A DNA stretch of 64,000 nucleotides from Adlercreutzia faecimuris (GCF_022669055.1 NZ_JAJMLW010000001.1:248001-312000), one strand, 5' to 3'. Counted from the stretch's first letter, positions 1-10,274 are shown. Program-made: numbers and translations. The notes: generated from the letters alone by a model not told the origin.

Positions 1-502
1 AGGCGAGGGCGTCCTGGAGCTTCTGCTGCAGGAGGTTGGTGCGGATGACCTCCTCGATGTAGTCTTCCTCGGTCATGCCGCTCTGCTCGAGGGCCTCCTT
101 CCACTTCTCCTCGTCCTCGAACATGGCCTTGGCCTGCTCGAGCTGCTCGTCGATCTCGCTCTGCTCGATCTTGATGCCCTTCTCCTCGCCGGCCTGCTTC
201 AGCAGCAGCTTGTCGGCGTAGAAGTTGATGACCTCCTCGCGGACGGACTCGGGCGTGTAGCCGTTCGACACCATCCACTGGGCCCAGGCGTCGTCGTCGG
301 TGAGCTGGGCGGTCTCGCGGAAGTCGGCGATGTAGTCGGTGACGGGCTTCTCGCCGATGGGCTTGCCGTTGAGCGTGGCGGCGGTGCCCTGCGAGGTGTC
401 GGAGATGCCGTCGCCGCCGCCGGAGCAGCCGGCCATGGTGGCGACGAGGGCCGCGCTGACGGCGAAGACGCCGAGGCGCTTGAGGTGCGATAGTTTAAGC
501 AT
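1..502 (-). CDS. PrsA/SurA-like lipoprotein (C-terminal part outside window)
   Basis: This gene reads leftwards from an ATG at 502 and runs off the window edge still open, so only about 167 residues are visible. It starts MLKLSHLKRLGVFAVSAALV and has a lipobox ending TMAGC followed by a GGG linker, which predicts a lipoprotein anchored outside the membrane. The rest (LNGKPIGEK.., WAQWMVSNGYTPESVREEVI) resembles the SurA/PrsA N-terminal chaperone domain and is clearly paralogous to the complete protein at 6795-8006. An AGGAAGG ribosome site lies about 10 nt upstream. Whether a parvulin domain follows cannot be seen. Likely role: folding of secreted proteins. Confidence 0.8.
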   Translation of the reverse strand, partial: MLKLSHLKRLGVFAVSAALVATMAGCSGGGDGISDTSQGTAATLNGKPIGEKPVTDYIADFRETAQLTDDDAWAQWMVSNGYTPESVREEVINFYADKLLLKQAGEEKGIKIEQSEIDEQLEQAKAMFEDEEKWKEALEQSGMTEEDYIEEVIRTNLLQQKLQDALA

Positions 503-744
503 CGTTTCTGTAACCTTCCTGTTACGTCCTGAAAGCTGCCCCATTTTAGTCACTGCAACCTGAAAAAAGGCTGAAAGAACCCCGAAACCGCCGCCCGCCC
601 CCCAACTCTCCACACCATCCACGAAACCCCACCAACCCGATGATCTTCCTAGTCATTGAAAAGCGGGGATAAAGAGGCGCGGGACGGGCGTGAGAGGATG
701 CGGCGTGGGACGCGGGGCGTCGGGCGGCGCGCAGGCGACGGGCG

Positions 745-1866
745 TTAGGCGGGCATCACCTTGAAGGCGATGGTCTCGCCGTTGATGAGGGCGGCCTCGT
801 GGCGGAAGAAGACCGTGCCGGCGACGGGGGCGCGCAGGGTCTCGATCACCTCGCAGTCCTCGGTGCTGAGGATGCGCGCCAGGGCATCACCCTCCTCCAC
901 GCGCTGGCCGATGGCGGCGACGCGCTTGAAGAACCCCGCGCGCGAGGTGCGCACGTTCACCAGCGCGTCCTCGCGACAGAACGCCGTCTCGTAGGGCCCC
1001 CGCGGCGATACCTCCCACCCCGTGCGCATGCCGGTGCGCAACGGCGCGGGCGCGGCGCCTTCCCCGTTTCCCGCTGTTTCACGTGAAACATCTTGGGCGC
1101 CGGCGGGCGCGACGGGCGCCTCGGGCACGGCGGGAGCTTCGCACGGCGCGGGCGCGTCTGCTGGCGGCGCGGGCGCGAGCTCGGGGCGGATGGCGCCGAT
1201 GCCCTCGAGGAAGCGCATGATGCAGTCGACCACGAAGTCGGCCGGGCCGGCGCTGATGCGGTCGACCACCGAGCTGAACAGCGAGAACGCGCGCACGCCC
1301 CACACCTGCCAGTTGTAGTTGAGCGTGGTGGTGTCGAAGGGCGCCGGCTGCTTGAGCAGCGCGTAGGGGAACCCGAACAGGTCGGCCAAACGGCGCGTCT
1401 CGGCCAGGTCGACGACGCCGGTGTCGGTGATGCGCACGTGGGGCTCGAACTCGCCGGGCAGGTAGTAGCTGGCCAGCTGGATGCCGTAGGTGGCGTCCTT
1501 GATGACGTCGAACAGCCCCGCTGCGATGCGTTGGGTGGTCTCGCCGGCGTCGTAGCCGGGGAACATGCGGTTGATGTCGGTGTTGTCCATCGGCCAGAAG
1601 CGGTGCGCGATGTTCATCGAGAACGAGTTGACCACGGGGATGACCAGGATCCCCACGTCCGCGAGCGCGCCGGCGTCCTCCAGCGCGCGCAGGCGCTTCA
1701 CCACGTTGGCGCAGATGAAGGCCTGCTGCATCTCGTTGCCGCGCAGAGCGCCGACGATGGCGACGCTCGCGCGGGCGTCGGCGGCAGCCGGCCCGAAGGC
1801 GAAGCCCTCGACGACCAGCGTCTCGCGGTAGGGGGTTTCCAGGCGGAAGAGCTCGATGGTACGCAT
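745..1866 (-). CDS. AstE/AspA-family (M14-like) protein lacking catalytic residues
   Basis: 373 residues, last gene of the minus-strand operon that begins at 5967. The fold signature of the succinylglutamate desuccinylase/aspartoacylase family is recognisable (ALRGNEMQQ at 41-48, INRMFPG at 98-104, C-terminal barrel-like region ending near 373). Compared with the neighbouring paralogue at 1919-3013, the zinc-binding HGDE becomes RGNE (Arg42), the second zinc His becomes Gln130, and the catalytic Glu of VVETG becomes Phe197 or an adjacent residue. It is therefore probably not an active hydrolase and may be a partner or binding subunit. A Pro/Ala-rich linker (about 230-295) contains a parS site read as VSRET (260-264). 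The family assignment is good; loss of activity is inference from an alignment made by eye. Confidence 0.78.
   Translation of the reverse strand: MRTIELFRLETPYRETLVVEGFAFGPAAADARASVAIVGALRGNEMQQAFICANVVKRLRALEDAGALADVGILVIPVVNSFSMNIAHRFWPMDNTDINRMFPGYDAGETTQRIAAGLFDVIKDATYGIQLASYYLPGEFEPHVRITDTGVVDLAETRRLADLFGFPYALLKQPAPFDTTTLNYNWQVWGVRAFSLFSSVVDRISAGPADFVVDCIMRFLEGIGAIRPELAPAPPADAPAPCEAPAVPEAPVAPAGAQDVSRETAGNGEGAAPAPLRTGMRTGWEVSPRGPYETAFCREDALVNVRTSRAGFFKRVAAIGQRVEEGDALARILSTEDCEVIETLRAPVAGTVFFRHEAALINGETIAFKVMPA
1075..1090. other. parS: parS, exact (coding)
   Basis: TGTTTCACGTGAAACA inside the AstE-like pseudoenzyme gene, read VSRET. Leftmost site in the window. Confidence 0.93.
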
Positions 1867-1918
1867 GGGAGGGTTCCTAGCTTCTCGTCAGGGGATCAGG
1901 GGCGAACGCGGGGCACAG

Positions 1919-3013
1919 TCATTCCGAGAGCACCCGGGCGAGGAGCGAGCCGGGGTAGACCACCGGGTACTCGCGCAGGGTGAACAGAAGGCCGCTGGCG
2001 GGGCAGGTGACGCGCTCGCGCACCTCGCCGGTCAGCGGGTCGACGATCACGCCGATGAGCTCGCCCTTCCCCACGCGCCGCCCGTGGGCGGCCTTGGGGA
2101 GGAACACGCCCGCCGCGCCGGCGTTCAGGAAGCTGACCGCCTGGTCGGCGCTGATGAGGGGCGCGCCGTGCTCCTCGAAGGGGCCGCTCCAGATGCCCAG
2201 GTGCGCGGCCAGGCACAACATCCCCTCAGTCAGGCGCATCACCTCGCTCGGCGTGATCCTCATGCCCACGCCGGTCTCGACCACCAGCGTGCGCGTCCCC
2301 AGCGCATTGAGCGCGTAGGCGAGCGTCGACTGGAGCACCGTCGCCGAGGCGTGAACCCACACGAAGTCGATGTTGAGCAGGGGCGCCAGGGGCAGCAGCT
2401 CGTCGGCTGACAGCTCGTTGATGCGGATCTGCGGCATCTCGCGCAGGAAGATGTTGCTGGCGTGGATGTCGACGCACGCGGCGGCGCCGGCGATGTCGGC
2501 CACCACGGCCGCGGCCAGGGCCTCGGTCAGCGGGCCGTCTGCGTCGCCGGGGAAGATGCGGTTGAGGTCGAGGTCGTAGCCGGGGACTCCGCGCTCGATG
2601 GCGTTGATCCCCAGCGGGTTGATGGCAGGGTAGATGTCGACGATGCCGTGCACCTGGTCGCGATGCTCGTTCAGGCGGCGGGCCAGCTCGAAGGCGACGT
2701 ACTGGCCCTCCAGCTCGTCACCGTGGATGCCCGTGACCACCGCCAGCCGCGGGGCCGCGTCCAGCAGCGCCCGCTGCGCGTCGTTGAGCGCGGGCGCGGC
2801 GTGGGCGCCCGAGCCCGCGTCAGGCGCGAGGCGCTCCTCCTCCCGTGCGAATGTTTCACGTGAAACATTCCCGCGCGGCCCGGGCGCGGCGGGCGCGTCG
2901 TCGTCCGCGGCGGCGTCCAGCGCGGCGGCCAGGTCGGCGCCGATGATGCGGTTCTTCTGCACGAGCAGGTGCTCGCGCACGGGAAGCTCGGCGGAGAAGA
3001 CGGTCTCGATCAT
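1919..3013 (-). CDS. AstE/AspA-family zinc carboxypeptidase-like amidohydrolase
   Basis: 364 residues. Members of this family hydrolyse N-acyl amino acids or small amides with one zinc ion. The catalytic set is intact: H97 and E100 in GIHGDE, H184 in VDIH, and E246 in VVETG; LNRIFPG is at 150-156. The C-terminal 90 residues form the usual beta-barrel-like extension. An insertion at about 28-88, rich in Ala/Asp/Pro, separates the N-terminal strands from the zinc motif and carries a parS site read as VSRET (50-54). The start lies 9 bp after the transglutaminase stop, so the two are probably co-translated. The substrate is unknown; the operon context suggests an amide or peptide made by the ATP-grasp protein. 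Confidence 0.85.
   Translation of the reverse strand: MIETVFSAELPVREHLLVQKNRIIGADLAAALDAAADDDAPAAPGPRGNVSRETFAREEERLAPDAGSGAHAAPALNDAQRALLDAAPRLAVVTGIHGDELEGQYVAFELARRLNEHRDQVHGIVDIYPAINPLGINAIERGVPGYDLDLNRIFPGDADGPLTEALAAAVVADIAGAAACVDIHASNIFLREMPQIRINELSADELLPLAPLLNIDFVWVHASATVLQSTLAYALNALGTRTLVVETGVGMRITPSEVMRLTEGMLCLAAHLGIWSGPFEEHGAPLISADQAVSFLNAGAAGVFLPKAAHGRRVGKGELIGVIVDPLTGEVRERVTCPASGLLFTLREYPVVYPGSLLARVLSE
2852..2867. other. parS: parS, exact (coding)
   Basis: Inside the active AstE-like gene, read NVSRETF; near-palindromic flanks (GAAT/ATTC). Confidence 0.93.
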
Positions 3014-3022
3014 GAGGCGCCC

Positions 3023-3961
3023 CTAGCCCAGCGCGCGCACGAGCCCGAGAGCCGGGGCGTCATCGGACTCGTTGTCGGTGAGCGACGCTGACACCGCCTG
3101 GGTCTGCGCCGCGCTGCCGCGGAACACGCCGCGCTCGATGGGGCAGTCGCCGAAGTCGCGGCCGGTGGCGAACAGCAGGTAGCGGTCGTCCACGGCGCGG
3201 TCGTGCGTCGGGTCGGCGCCGCGCCAGCGCACGCCGTCGTGCACCTCCACCCACGCGTGGGTGGCGCCCTCGCCCACCATCAGCCCCGTCACGTAGCGCG
3301 CGGGAATGCCCGCGCAGCGGCACAGCGCGATCAGCACGTGCGCGTAGTCCTGGCACACGCCGCGACCCAGCGCCAGCGCGGCGGCGGCCGTCGTCGCGGT
3401 GCTCGTCGCGCCCGGCTCGTAGGCGAACTGCGCGTGCACGGCCGCCATCAGCGCCACCGCGTCCTCCCACGCCCCGCGCGCCGAGTCGCCGGCGTCAGTC
3501 GGCGCGCCCGCGACATCCGCCGCGCCGCTCGCGTTCCCCATCCCGCCTGTTTCACGTGAAACACCGGCGGCTGGCGCCGCCCCGCGCTTCCCTTCCCCGC
3601 GCTCTCCCAGCACCTCGCGGGCCAGGGCGCGCAGGGCGTCGTCGGGCACCGTCAGCGCCGAAGGCTGAAGGAACACCGGGTGCGCCGGCGTGGGGCCCGC
3701 CAGCTCGTTGGACACCATGGCCTGCCCCGTCGCGTAGAAGTCGAAGCTTTTGTGGCGCTGCGGGCAGTAACCCGACACGATGCGGTTGCCGAACCCGTCC
3801 ACCTGCTCGCTCAGCGTCAGGCGCGGGAACGTGAACAGCTGCGACTCCATCACCTTCTGGGTGTTCGTCGACTTGGGCAGACAGCGCAGCACGAAGCTGT
3901 GGTCGGCCACCGGCTCGCTGAACCGCAGCGCCGTCTCGAAGACGTAGGTGAGAATCCTCAT
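3023..3961 (-). CDS. transglutaminase-like cysteine protease (operon with cpATP-grasp)
   Basis: 312 residues. The N-terminal half is the beta-rich domain typical of bacterial transglutaminase-like proteins encoded beside alpha-E and circularly permuted ATP-grasp genes. The C-terminal half carries the papain-like triad: C203 (GVCQDYAHV), H235 (THAWVEV) and D250 (ADPTHD). Between them, residues 115-165 form a low-complexity Gly/Ala insert containing a parS site read as VSRET (134-138). The gene lies 27 bp after the alpha-E gene and 9 bp before the AstE-like gene. Predicted to cleave or transfer amide bonds; the biological substrate of this operon type is not established. Confidence 0.88.
   Translation of the reverse strand: MRILTYVFETALRFSEPVADHSFVLRCLPKSTNTQKVMESQLFTFPRLTLSEQVDGFGNRIVSGYCPQRHKSFDFYATGQAMVSNELAGPTPAHPVFLQPSALTVPDDALRALAREVLGERGEGKRGAAPAAGVSRETGGMGNASGAADVAGAPTDAGDSARGAWEDAVALMAAVHAQFAYEPGATSTATTAAAALALGRGVCQDYAHVLIALCRCAGIPARYVTGLMVGEGATHAWVEVHDGVRWRGADPTHDRAVDDRYLLFATGRDFGDCPIERGVFRGSAAQTQAVSASLTDNESDDAPALGLVRALG
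3548..3563. other. parS: parS, exact (coding)
   Basis: Inside the transglutaminase gene, read GVSRETG, in the low-complexity insert. Confidence 0.93.
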
Positions 3962-3988
3962 GCGAAAACCTTCCGAAAAGCCATCGGC

Positions 3989-4672
3989 CTAGAATACCCG
4001 AGCGATCAGCTCCAGCATGACGCCGAGTTCCTCATAGGTGGTTTTCTCCGGGAAGCGCGGGCTGAACACCGCGTCGATGAGCTCCTTGAACGCCGCGCGG
4101 TCGTAGGGCAGCCCGGTGCGGTCGATGCGGCTGGCCAGCTTCTGCGTCTCGCGACGCAGGTCGCCCAGCTGGTAGCTCAGGCGGGTGTACAGGTCCATGC
4201 GCTCGATGGAAAAGCCGCACTTGATGATGTTGCGCGCAGCGTCGTTGACCACGTAGTCGTCGCAGCTTCCCTTGAACGCCAGGATGCAGTCGATGACCGT
4301 CTGCAGGTCGAGCAGCGGCGCGTCGGAGTGCTCGGCGCGCTCGATGTCGTTGAGCGCCATCTGCACGTAGGCCACCGACTCCGACCCGATCACGTCGCGC
4401 AGCACCACGGCGTTGTCGTAGGCCGCCGACATGGAGTAGTAGATGGAAGCCGTCAGCTCGCGGCTGAACAGGCACTCGCGGAAGAAGGCGATGGGATCGT
4501 CGTTCTCCTGGTCGAAGCCGAGCTCCTCGAGCTGGCCCTTCCAGTTGCCCTCCACCGAGTCCAGCGCGGCGTCGTAGGTGGCCAGGATGAACTGGAGCGT
4601 CGTGTAGCTGCGCTCGACGTAGCGGCCCAGCCACAGCAGCCGCCCGACGCGCTCTAGCGAGAGAGAACCCAT
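3989..4672 (-). CDS. alpha-E domain protein (DUF403)
   Basis: About 227 residues, starting MGSLSLERVGRLLWLGRYVE; the opening 'ERVGRLLWLGRYVERS' is characteristic of alpha-E proteins. Mostly alpha-helical with no recognisable catalytic motif. The ATG at 4672 follows AAGGA by a few bases and overlaps the end of the ATP-grasp gene by 19 bp, indicating translational coupling. Alpha-E proteins almost always accompany circularly permuted ATP-grasp and transglutaminase-like proteins, a conserved module predicted to build and process a peptide-like product. Somewhat shorter than many family members (about 300 residues). A start further upstream is open but lacks a ribosome site. Confidence 0.88.
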   Translation of the reverse strand: MGSLSLERVGRLLWLGRYVERSYTTLQFILATYDAALDSVEGNWKGQLEELGFDQENDDPIAFFRECLFSRELTASIYYSMSAAYDNAVVLRDVIGSESVAYVQMALNDIERAEHSDAPLLDLQTVIDCILAFKGSCDDYVVNDAARNIIKCGFSIERMDLYTRLSYQLGDLRRETQKLASRIDRTGLPYDRAAFKELIDAVFSPRFPEKTTYEELGVMLELIARVF

Positions 4673-5967
4673 GTGTCCTTGAACCCCCCTCCTTGGGACG
4701 AGTTGACGACACACGATCCGGCCTCGCGCGCGTAGCGGGTCAGCCCGCTCGGCCAGACGGTGGTCTTGCGGCCCGACAGCACGAAGGCGCGCAGGTCGGC
4801 CTTGCGCGGCACCATCTCACCGCCGATCCACGTGTCGAGGCACTTGAAGTCGACCACCTCCTGGGCGATGAAGCGCCGCGGCTCGGCGCGCACCTTGTCC
4901 AGCAGCTCGGCCAACGCCTCGGGAGCCAGCTCGCTGCCGAACACGACGCCGTAGCCGCCCGCCTCGGCCACGTCCTTGATGACGAGCCGCTCGGCGTTGG
5001 CCAGCACGTATTCCAAGTCCTCGGGGTAGTAGGGAAGGTAGGTCGGCGCGTTCTTGAGGATGGGCTCCTCGCCCAGGTAGTAGCGGATCATCTGCGGGAC
5101 GAAGTAGTAGATGCCCTTGTCGTCGGCCGCGCCGTTGCCCGGGGCGTTCAGGATGGCGACGTTGCCCGCGCGATAGGCGGCCATCAGGTTGGGCACGCCG
5201 ATCAGGCTCTCGGGCAGGAAGCACAGCGGGTCGAGGAACTCGTCGGACAGCCGGCGGTACACCGCGCCCACCCGCGTGTTGCGCGTGGCGTCGCGGTAGT
5301 AGAGCACCTCGTCCTCGACGAACAGCTCGCCGGCCTCGGCCAGCACCGCGCCGATCTGCTCGGCCAGGTAGGCGTGCTCGAAGTACGCCGAGTTGTAGCG
5401 GCCCGGCGTCAGCACCACGTTGATGCCGCCGCAGTTCACGTAGTCGACCACCTCGCGCAGCCGCGCGCCGTAGTCGCGGTTGTCCACCAGCGGCGCGTTG
5501 CGGAAGGTGTCCGCGTCGCAGCGGCGGCAGAGCCCCCGCGCCACCAGCGGATACGACGCGCCGGAGGGGATGCGCAGGTTGTCCTCGAGCACGTACCACT
5601 CGCCGTCCTCGCCCTCCACCAGGTCGATGCCGGAGATGTGCGAGTAGATGCCCTTGGGCGGCATGATGTGCTCGCACTGCGGCAGGTAGCCCGACGACGC
5701 GTAGGCGAAGTGCTCGGGGATGACGCCGTCGCGGATGATGCGCGCGTCGGAGTGCAGGTCGCGCAGGTAGGCGTTGAGGGCGTCGACGCGCTGGACGAGC
5801 CCGCGCTCGAGCTGCGCCCACTGCTCGGCCCCGATGACGCGCGGAACCGCGTCGAAGGGGAACAGCCGCTCGTCGAAGCGGCCGTCCTTGTAGATGCCGA
5901 ACTTCACGCCGTAGCGTGCGAGCTGCTGGTTGATCTTGTCGGTCTGCCCGACGAGCTTCGAGTACAT
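4654..5967 (-). CDS. circularly permuted ATP-grasp type 2 protein
   Basis: About 437 residues, first gene of the five-gene operon. Starts MYSKLVGQTDKINQQLARYG at an ATG preceded by AGGAAAGG. Diagnostic motifs are YVLEDNLRIPSGASYPL (permuted ATP-grasp), KDVAEAGGYGV (nucleotide-binding lysine and glycine loop) and the C-terminal SSQGGGFKDTWVL. Family members are predicted to form amide bonds at the expense of ATP. The reading frame stays open about 300 nt upstream of this ATG, but that stretch is arginine/alanine-rich and lacks family similarity, so I reject it as coding. No parS lies in this gene, unlike the three genes at the end of the operon. Confidence 0.9.
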   Translation of the reverse strand: MYSKLVGQTDKINQQLARYGVKFGIYKDGRFDERLFPFDAVPRVIGAEQWAQLERGLVQRVDALNAYLRDLHSDARIIRDGVIPEHFAYASSGYLPQCEHIMPPKGIYSHISGIDLVEGEDGEWYVLEDNLRIPSGASYPLVARGLCRRCDADTFRNAPLVDNRDYGARLREVVDYVNCGGINVVLTPGRYNSAYFEHAYLAEQIGAVLAEAGELFVEDEVLYYRDATRNTRVGAVYRRLSDEFLDPLCFLPESLIGVPNLMAAYRAGNVAILNAPGNGAADDKGIYYFVPQMIRYYLGEEPILKNAPTYLPYYPEDLEYVLANAERLVIKDVAEAGGYGVVFGSELAPEALAELLDKVRAEPRRFIAQEVVDFKCLDTWIGGEMVPRKADLRAFVLSGRKTTVWPSGLTRYAREAGSCVVNSSQGGGFKDTWVLSR

Positions 5968-6229
5968 GGCGTCCTTTCCTAGGAGGCGGGCAAGCGGTGA
6001 CGCAGATGGAGCAGGCGCGCGGGCGCGGGACGCGGGATGCGCGCTGCGTCCGCGCTCGGCCCAGCGGCGGAACAGGGCGGCGCGAGAGCGCAGCGCAACG
6101 TTGCCATTGTATGCCTTCTGAAGGCGCTGTGGAGACGAAACTACAACTCGATAACACCCGCATGCACGATGTCCCGCGACGCGCCCGAAACGCGCCTCGC
6201 ACCTCCCCCGCCGGTCGGGAAAATCCCGC

Positions 6230-6258
6230 TTGTGAGCGCGGGGCGGCTCCGCTATACT
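6230..6258 (+). promoter_or_regulatory. promoter of tRNA-Ser(GGA)
   Basis: A -35-like TTGTGA (6230-6235) and a -10 TATACT (6253-6258) are separated by 17 bp, about 46 bp before the tRNA. It is one of the clearest sigma-70-type promoters in the window. Confidence 0.7.
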
Positions 6259-6304
6259 ACGTATTTGCTGCATCGGCGTTTGCGCCGGTCGGCCTGTAAG
6301 CAGC

Positions 6305-6396
6305 GGAGAGGTGTCCGAGCTGGCCGAAGGAGCACGATTGGAAATCGTGTATGCGCCAAAAGCGTATCCGGGGTTCGAATCCCCGCCTCTCCGCCA
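6305..6396 (+). tRNA. tRNA-Ser (anticodon GGA)
   Basis: A 7-bp acceptor stem (GGAGAGG with CCTCTCC), the anticodon loop TTGGAAA in a 5-bp CACGA/TCGTG stem, a long class II variable arm, a GGTTCGAATCC T-arm and an encoded CCA. Reads serine codons UCC/UCU. Confidence 0.96.
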
Positions 6397-6424
6397 CTGA
6401 ACTTACGCAGCCATTCCCTTCCGA

Positions 6425-6440
6425 TGTTTCACGTGAAACA
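6425..6440. other. parS: parS, exact
   Basis: Between the two tRNA-Ser genes, 28 bp after the first. Confidence 0.93.
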
Positions 6441-6530
6441 CTTCCCCGAGGAAGCAGCCATGTGGAATATCACGGAAGCCGGAAGGGCGAATGACGATAG
6501 CGCCCGACGCATCGGGCGCACACCCCAAGC

Positions 6531-6623
6531 GGAGGGGTGGCAGAGTGGTTGAATGCGGCGGTCTCGAAAACCGTTTCACCGGTAACCCCGGTGACGAGGG
6601 TTCGAATCCCTCCTCCTCCGCCA
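6531..6623 (+). tRNA. tRNA-Ser (anticodon CGA)
   Basis: Acceptor stem starting GGAGGGG (one G-U pair) pairs with CTCCTCC. The anticodon loop CTCGAAA lies in a GCGGT/ACCGT-type stem. A long variable arm, GGTTCGAATCC and encoded CCA are present. Reads UCG. It lies 135 bp after tRNA-Ser(GGA), with a parS site between them. Confidence 0.95.
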
Positions 6624-6632
6624 GAAACGACG

Positions 6633-6667
6633 AGGGGCCCGTGCTCAAGGCACGGGCCCCTTCTTTT
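6633..6667 (+). terminator. terminator after the tRNA-Ser pair
   Basis: A 12-bp GC-rich stem (AGGGGCCCGTGC and its complement) with a short loop, followed by TTCTTTTT. It ends the tRNA-Ser transcript. Confidence 0.85.
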
Positions 6668-6733
6668 TCACACCCCGCCGTGGCGTCCGCTGCGATGCGC
6701 TCGCGCTGCCCTCCGCACCGCACCCCAACGCAA

Positions 6734-6768
6734 GAGGGCCCGCGCTCCTCGTGGGAGCACGGGCCCTC
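6734..6768 (-). terminator. probable terminator of the PrsA-like gene
   Basis: Inverted repeat GAGGGCCCG / CGGGCCCTC with a 17-nt loop, just beyond the stop at 6795. The T-tract on the minus strand is weak, so it may be inefficient or act as an mRNA-stabilising hairpin. Confidence 0.5.
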
Positions 6769-6794
6769 GGCAGGTCGCGGAAGCGGGTGCTGCG

Positions 6795-8006
6795 CTACTG
6801 CTGCGCGCTGCCCTGGCTCGCGGTGTCGGACGAGCCGGTCGCGCCGTCGCCCTCGGTCGGCTGGTCGCCGGTCGCATCACCGGCGTCCGGGGTCACGCCC
6901 TCAGGCGTCACGGGGGTCTCGCCGGTGCCGTCACCCTCGGTCGCGTTCTCGTCCGCCGTCTCGAACTGCGTCATGTCGACGTAGTACGGCAGCCCCTCGG
7001 GCATCGGGTTCACCACCACGTCGGCGGCCTCGCGCTGCTCAGTCAGCCACGTGTTGTAGTTCTGCGAGCTCTGGCTCTGGGTGAGCATGGTGCGGATGGA
7101 CTCGACGAACTCCTCGGGGAGCTGGTCGGTGCTCGTCACCTCGCCCGGCGCGGCGAACACGTCGGTGCACTCAATGATGTGGATGCCGAACTGGCTGGGC
7201 ACCAGCCCGCTCACGGCGCCCTTGTCCAGGCCGTCGAGCGCGTCCTGATACTCGTCGACGAACGTGGTCAGCTTGTCCCAGCCCACGTCACCGCCGCGGG
7301 CGGCGCTGCCGGTGTCCTTCGAGTACTGCGTGGCAGCCTCGGCGAAGTCCAGCTCGCCGGCGTTGATCTTCTCGAGCACCTCCTGGGCCGTGGCCTCGTC
7401 GCCCGAGTCGAACAGGATGTGGCTCGAGCGCTTGGCGCCGTCATAGGAGGACGCGAACATCTGCGCGTAGGTCAGCATATCCTCCTCGGCCGGCTCCGTC
7501 TCGGTGTCGACGGTCTCCATCAGGCGGTTGGACAGCAGCGACAGCTCGATGTTCTCGCGGTACTCCTCCTCGGTGAGGCCCGCCTGCTCGAGCGCCGTCT
7601 TCCACTGCTCGTCGGTCTCGTAGCGCGAGCGCATGTCGTCCACGTAGGAGTCGACCTCGGACGACTCGACCACGATCTCCTTGTCCTTGGACACCTGGCG
7701 GATGAGCTCCTGGTTCACCAGGCCGTCGATGACCTGCTCGCGGACGCTCTCGGGGGTGAAGCCGTTCTGGGCCATCCACTCGCCCCAGGCCTGCTCGTCG
7801 GTGAGCGACATGCGCTCGCGGATGGCCTGGATCTCCAGCGTGACGTCGTCCTCGGGGATCTCCGTGCCGTTGACGGTGGCGGCAGTGCCCCCCGTCAGCT
7901 TGACGCCGTTGACGGTCTTGCCGCCGGAGCAGCCGACGACGCCCCACACGCAGGCGAGCGCCAGGGCCGAGACGCAGACGGTCTTTGCGACAGATAGCTT
8001 CTTCAT
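6795..8006 (-). CDS. PrsA-like foldase lipoprotein with parvulin domain
   Basis: 403 residues. Signal peptide and lipobox (VVGCSGG near residue 26) predict a lipoprotein facing the cell wall. A SurA/PrsA N-terminal helical domain (about 45-180; WGEWMAQNGFTPESVREQVI) is followed by a parvulin-type peptidyl-prolyl isomerase domain (about 205-310; SSHILFDSGDEATAQEV, FGIHIIECTDVF). The C-terminal 70 residues are acidic, Gly/Thr-rich and disordered. The first gene of the window (1-502) is a paralogue, so this locus carries at least two secretion foldases around the ATP-grasp operon. RBS AAAGG precedes the ATG. Confidence 0.9.
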   Translation of the reverse strand: MKKLSVAKTVCVSALALACVWGVVGCSGGKTVNGVKLTGGTAATVNGTEIPEDDVTLEIQAIRERMSLTDEQAWGEWMAQNGFTPESVREQVIDGLVNQELIRQVSKDKEIVVESSEVDSYVDDMRSRYETDEQWKTALEQAGLTEEEYRENIELSLLSNRLMETVDTETEPAEEDMLTYAQMFASSYDGAKRSSHILFDSGDEATAQEVLEKINAGELDFAEAATQYSKDTGSAARGGDVGWDKLTTFVDEYQDALDGLDKGAVSGLVPSQFGIHIIECTDVFAAPGEVTSTDQLPEEFVESIRTMLTQSQSSQNYNTWLTEQREAADVVVNPMPEGLPYYVDMTQFETADENATEGDGTGETPVTPEGVTPDAGDATGDQPTEGDGATGSSDTASQGSAQQ

Positions 8007-8322
8007 AAGCGCCTTTCTCTATCATGAAGACCGGGGTTTGACGCCGGGTTTTGGGCATCGGCCTCCATGGTCATTTCGCGTGTATTCTTACACACGGGCG
8101 CGAGGGCGCGGGACGGTTCACGATATGACCACTTTCGTTTCACAGCCGATAAACAGCGCCAGTAGTCTGCAGCGTGCTTTTCAGCGCTCACCTGCAGAAA
8201 GAAGACCCTTTCGGTAATGGTTCAGACGCTAGGAGCTGGAAAGAAAGGACCCGGGATGTTTCACGTGAAACATCCCGGGTCCGAGAAAGCGGGGAACGCC
8301 GGCGGCGGAAGCGGCAGGCGCC
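8007..8322. other. intergenic region between typA and the PrsA-like gene
   Basis: 316 bp without a convincing gene. It contains the upstream region of the PrsA-like gene (AT-richer around 8080-8160) and the long parS palindrome at 8247-8282 beyond the end of typA. No clear -35/-10 pair was recognised. Confidence 0.6.
8247..8282. other. parS: parS, exact, in a 36-bp perfect palindrome
   Basis: The 16-mer is 8257-8272; GGACCCGGGA and its complement extend it to 36 bp. It lies beyond the typA stop, with no T-tract. Confidence 0.94.
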
Positions 8323-10137
<1,815 letters not shown>

Positions 10138-10258
10138 GGGTACGGGGTTCTCTTTTCTCTTGCGATGGCTGCGCGCGGGGAATGCGACGCGGAAGGCGCC
10201 CTGGCCGCGGCGTTCATGGTGCGGGCGTATTATACGCGCGGCAGGCGGCACCCGCGGA

Positions 10259-10274
10259 TGTTTCACGTGAAACA
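10259..10274. other. parS: parS, exact
   Basis: Upstream of typA, 25 bp above its -10 TATAAT. Confidence 0.93.

Noticed and set aside
6305-6623. Integration site for a mobile element at the tRNA-Ser genes
   Set aside because: Both tRNAs are complete with CCA and terminator, and I see no integrase or duplicated tRNA end in the window.
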